Source: Tubiluchus corallicola
Lineage: Eukaryota > Priapulida > Priapulimorpha > Priapulimorphida > Tubiluchidae
Length of the DNA: 64,000 bases
Assembly (NCBI GenBank): GCA_030141605.1
Contig: JAQGDQ010000175.1
Location: 374,001-438,000 of the forward strand
Reading direction: 5' to 3'
The notes below the pieces were generated by a model. It saw only the letters and a program-made list of their open reading frames with translations, was not told where the DNA came from and did not search any database. A program made the position numbers and the translations under genes. Below, in pieces: positions 60,472-64,000 of the stretch; the first letter of the stretch is position 1; each line of letters starts with the position of its first letter.

Positions 60472-60660
60472 GTGATGACGTGCTCAGTTGTTTTCACAGA
60501 CTTGTGATGACGTGCCAAAGGTGTTCGCACAGGTTTGTGGTGACGTGATCAGGTGTTTTCACAGACTTGTGATGACGTGCCAAAGGTGTTCGCACAGGTT
60601 TGTGGTGACGTGCTCAGGTGTTTGCACAGACTTGTGATGACGTGCTGAGGGTGTCTGCGC
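60472..60660. repeat. 32-33-bp minisatellite, 6 units in alternating pairs
   Basis: Units of the type TGATGACGTGCTCAGGTGTT plus TTCACAGACTTG alternate with TGATGACGTGCCAAAGGTGT plus TCGCACAGGTTTG, a two-unit higher-order repeat. Every unit has a TGACGTG core that resembles a CRE/bZIP site. Confidence 0.9.
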
Positions 60661-60679
60661 AAATGTGCGCGAAATAATG

Positions 60680-61345
60680 TCTTAAAGTACCCTCCACTTA
60701 CATAAACCTTAAAATATTAGTCTTGAAATCTTATATCAATTAGTTATATGACTTGCATCGACAGGAACGCTGTATAAAACTTGCAAATTTGAACTCCCGC
60801 GATGACCGTTTACGCAGCCATTTTGACGATAAGTCATTTGAAACAAGTTTAGATAACAAAACGCATAATAATCCGAGCGTTTGCACCGCGCACGTCACTA
60901 ACTGAGTAAAATTTAAAAATTTAAAATCACTGTATCTTGTCAATAAGATTAAAAATATTTTTATGGTTAGTGAGCAGTGCACCCTGGGGGGTGAGTCAGT
61001 GACATTTTACGAATAGATAAAAGCATTTTAAATAATTAATAATTTTCTTTTCAAGTTAAATAAGTTTTTCAAGCAGGTAAGCAAAATGCTAAGTAACATA
61101 ACTTTGCATGGCAAGTTTTTGGGACATAGATTAAAATTTCGTTTTCTTCGAAAGAATTAAGTAACTCGTCTATGACGTCATGTAATGGTGCGGTCGGAAC
61201 AGTATTGCTTGAAATTTAAAATGAAAACAAACAAATTTTCCTTTCGGCGCGAGTACGATATACGCATAAAATCGCTATAAAGCAATATAACTTTTCAAGG
61301 CGATTTTTCTGAAACCAACTTCAGGTACTTCTTTTCTTGTCCTTT
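60680..61345. repeat. Dispersed repeat, copy B (inverted relative to 1,720-2,405)
   Basis: Reverse-complement match to the METTL27-like intron copy over its whole length with scattered substitutions. Confidence 0.75.
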
Positions 61346-61742
61346 AACAATTCTCAAAATGCGGGAAAAGCTATTCTTGTGTGTTTTCCACTAATGCCTA
61401 GCATGACTAACGAAAAAAACAAATCTGAAACTTAATTTACTGTAATATGAATCGCTAAACTTAGCTATCTTAGCTACTTTCAGATAAATTTAAGCACATT
61501 CTCCTTTAACGAGGTAGCTGTGGGCATGAAGTTTGGAAAGCAAATTCGCCGAGCCCGCTAATAATTAACTTTGACAAGTAGGAAAACAACTCTTAGATGT
61601 TTGCTCACCCCAACTCTCGTATGCTTGCATGTGCATTTACCGCACAACTGTTTTGAAAAAAGCAAGCGCACTTATATTTGTTTGTTAAATATAGATAACG
61701 CATTTGTCAATGGTTTGTATGATCACTGCATGACCTCAATAA

Positions 61743-62400
61743 GCTTCTAAGTTGAAAAAGTTCTGTAGTAAACCTAAAACACTTAACGCAACTTTGCAGC
61801 TAGCCTCTAAGTTGAAAAAAGTTCTGTAGTAAACCTAAAACACTTAACGCAACCTTGCAGCTAGCCTCTAAGTTGAAGAAAGTTCTGTAGTACACCTAAA
61901 ACACTTAACGCAACTTTGCAGCTAGCCTCTAAGTTGAAAAAAGTTCTGTAGTAAACCTAAAACACTTAACGCGATCTTGCAGCTAGCCTCTAAGTTGAAA
62001 AAAGTTCTACAGTACACCTAAAACACTTAACGCAAACTTGCAGCTAGCCTCTAAGTTGAAAAAAAGTTCTACAGTAAACCTAAAACACTTAACGCAACTT
62101 TGCAGCTAGCCTCTAGGCTGAAAAAAGTTCTACAGTAAACCTAAAACACTTAACACAACTTTGCAGCTAGCCTCTAAGTTGAAAAAAGTTCTGTAGTAAA
62201 TCTAAAACACTTAACACAACCTTGCAGCTAGCCTCTAAGTTGAAGAAAGTTCTACAGTACACCTAAAACACTTAACGCAACTTTGCAGCTAGCCTCTAAG
62301 TTGAAAACAGTTCTACAGTACACCTAAAACACTTAACGCAACCTTGCAGCTAGCCTCTAAGTTGAAAAAAGTTCTATAATAAACGTAAAACTTTTAACGC
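61743..62400. repeat. 61-bp minisatellite, ~11 copies
   Basis: Units of the type CTCTAAGTTGAAAAAAGTTC, TGTAGTAAACCTAAAACACT, TAACGCAACTTTGCAGCTAGC. Variation is mostly TGTAG versus TACAG and TAAACC versus TACACC. Non-coding. Confidence 0.95.
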
Positions 62401-62768
62401 AAGATTAGAACAAACGCTGTTGGCAGATTGATTGAGGCAGCAAGGTGCCTTCTTAAAGTTAACTATGTTATTTTTTGATTTTTTTCTATAATCTTGTAGA
62501 TTTCAGTGTTGTATTCGAGTTTTTTCCTGTGCGAACATGACAAAGCATATTAGCTTATACTTTCTAAATTTCGTACCAGTATGGCACGAACCGTCATAGC
62601 TAGAGAAATCATTTGTCTAATTTTTTTAATACTTCCTTTGGTAATGAAAGAGGTGAGGCACAGGATAGAACACATTCACTCAAAAGAGGTGATAAGTAAA
62701 GAAAAAGACGTTTAGCTGCCTCTGTGATTTGGCACACAGGAAACATTATTATTAACATTGTACTGCAC

Positions 62769-62774
62769 TTTATT
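62769..62774 (-). terminator. Possible polyadenylation signal
   Basis: AATAAA on the minus strand about 107 bases beyond the stop of the candidate exon at 62,881-62,973. Confidence 0.4.
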
Positions 62775-62880
62775 TTGGACTAGGAAACAAGTTGTGATCT
62801 TTACCTAAATGTTTGGAACACATTCTGTTCATTTCAAGTAATAGTAAGCCTACGTGAGCTTTTTTTGCATGTAGAACCTG

Positions 62881-62973
62881 CTAACAACTGCCATTGACGA
62901 AACAGATGAAAAAGCCAACTGACTTGACACTAGAAAACTGCAAGTTTTTTCCCTCATCAGCAACTTCTATAAT
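62881..62973 (-). CDS. Candidate terminal exon of an off-window minus-strand gene
   Basis: A pyrimidine-rich acceptor (CCATTTTTCTGTTTCAG) is followed by the only open frame (phase 0): 30 residues, IIEVADEGKNLQFSSVKSVG then FFICFVNGSC, and TAG. A poly(A) signal follows at normal distance. Earlier exons would lie beyond the right edge. No family recognised. Confidence 0.35.
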   Translation of the reverse strand: MIEVADEGKNLQFSSVKSVGFFICFVNGSC

Positions 62974-63190
62974 CTGAAACAGAAAAATGGCAACTTAAAC
63001 ATCTTAACAATAAAATATTGGGACAAACAACTACTACTATATTTTAATTTAGTTTGATATGACTGATTCATATTAAGTTGTAAGTGAACAGCAAAATACT
63101 TTATTAAAAATTAACTTAACAATTGTTTAACAAAATTAACAACAACTCATAAAAACATGCATAACAGTTAATTACATGTAATTACTCATT

Positions 63191-63783
63191 CTCTACGTAT
63201 TCTGTGCTCATTCTTTACAAAATGTATAAACTTACTGTCTATTTGTAGATACATGTAATAACACCTTTTTTATATTTGCTTTAAAATGACAAAGGAGGTA
63301 CCTATGGAATGACACAATTAAGAAAGACACCATATTTACAACAACTAATAACAACTAATTAACATGATTATTATTATTTCATTACACTTGTTAACAACAT
63401 TTATAAAATATGTAGAATTTTGTAAAAGATGAGTCTGGAAGGTTATAGCTCTTACGCCAACTTACACTATATTTGTAGTGTATATTTGTGTTTACTATAT
63501 TTGAATATAGAGGGAGTTGGCTTATAAGCCTCTGCACCTTTCAGTAGGATATATATATATATATATATCCATTACTCATGTAATTACCATTATCATTATA
63601 ATAAAATAATGATAATGTTAATTAGTTGTTGTAAACCAGGTGTCTTTCTTAATTGTGTCGTTGCATAGGTACGACTTTTGCCATTTTAATGCAAATATAA
63701 AAGAGCAGTTAATACATGTATCTACAAATTAAACAGACAGTAAGTCTATGCATTTTGTAAAGAATGAGCACAGAATACGTAGA
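63191..63783. mobile_element. Foldback / MITE-like element with ~195-bp inverted arms
   Basis: 63,191-63,385 is the reverse complement of 63,590-63,783 (shared TCTACGTATTCTGTGCTCAT, CACAATTAAGAAAGACACC) with scattered changes and small indels. The centre includes a TATATA tract and a TTATAAG-type spacer. No coding capacity. Confidence 0.8.
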
Positions 63784-64000
63784 ACATACATTAAGAAAGA
63801 TCGTGCTAATAACATATATCCTAACAGCAAATTAATTAAAGCACAACTGGTCCCAATTTTAAACTGTAGGTCAAAACAATCTACTCTTTAAAATATTGAA
63901 ATTGAACGCACTATTTTTTCAAAAATGACTTACATGGAAGAATTATTACCACACAAATACAATTTCGCATTCACGCCACTAGTTCTTCACTGTTACATGC

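Overview
The window is animal (metazoan) nuclear DNA. It is AT-rich by eye, its genes are split by GT-AG introns with AATAAA signals downstream, and it is crowded with microsatellites, minisatellites, tRNA-derived SINE-like sequences, inverted-repeat elements and segmental duplications. The protein families (METTL27-like methyltransferase, collagen, trypsin, EGF_CA and PAN modules) fit a marine invertebrate. An ascidian is plausible, but the sequence alone does not prove it. Most coding exons are short and were found by translating between splice signals; long uninterrupted frames here are mostly simple repeats.

Layout. At 1-2.7 kb are the first two coding exons of a METTL27-like methyltransferase gene (minus strand) that runs off the left edge. 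From 2.7 to 8.6 kb there is a small inverted-repeat element and a 20-copy 60-bp minisatellite. At 8.6 kb is a plus-strand exon with a signal peptide and a PAN/apple domain. From 11.0 to 13.1 kb lies a very long triplet-repeat locus. At 13.9-16.75 kb (minus) is a complete four-exon gene for a secreted protein of 494 residues: signal peptide, Asp-rich segment, about 340 residues of Gly-X-Y collagen, and a basic C-terminal tail; every intron is phase 1. From 16.8 to 26.6 kb only repeats are recognisable. At 26.8-28.6 kb (minus) are four exons of a trypsin-type serine protease whose His-bearing 5' exons were not found.

At 29.0-42.5 kb is a large inverted duplication: arms of about 4.9 kb around a 3.6-kb spacer. 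The right arm and spacer carry a plus-strand gene with tandem EGF_CA exons, several of them decayed, ending in a PAN exon. The left arm carries an inverted, 5'-truncated copy. From 43.4 to 60.5 kb the DNA is built from a LINE endonuclease fragment, a foldback element and nested segmental duplications. A small minus-strand exon-like sequence (68 bp) recurs four times there at roughly 3-3.7 kb spacing. The right end holds two minisatellites, an inverted copy of a repeat also present in METTL27-like intron 1, a possible terminal exon at 62.9 kb and a foldback element at 63.2-63.8 kb.

The recognisable genes are mostly secreted or extracellular (PAN, collagen, trypsin, EGF-PAN), but nothing shows that they form one pathway. 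The most distinctive items are the poly-Asp/collagen gene with a possible RNA hairpin over its skippable Asp exon, the decaying EGF exon array inside the palindrome, and the four-fold repeated mini-exon.
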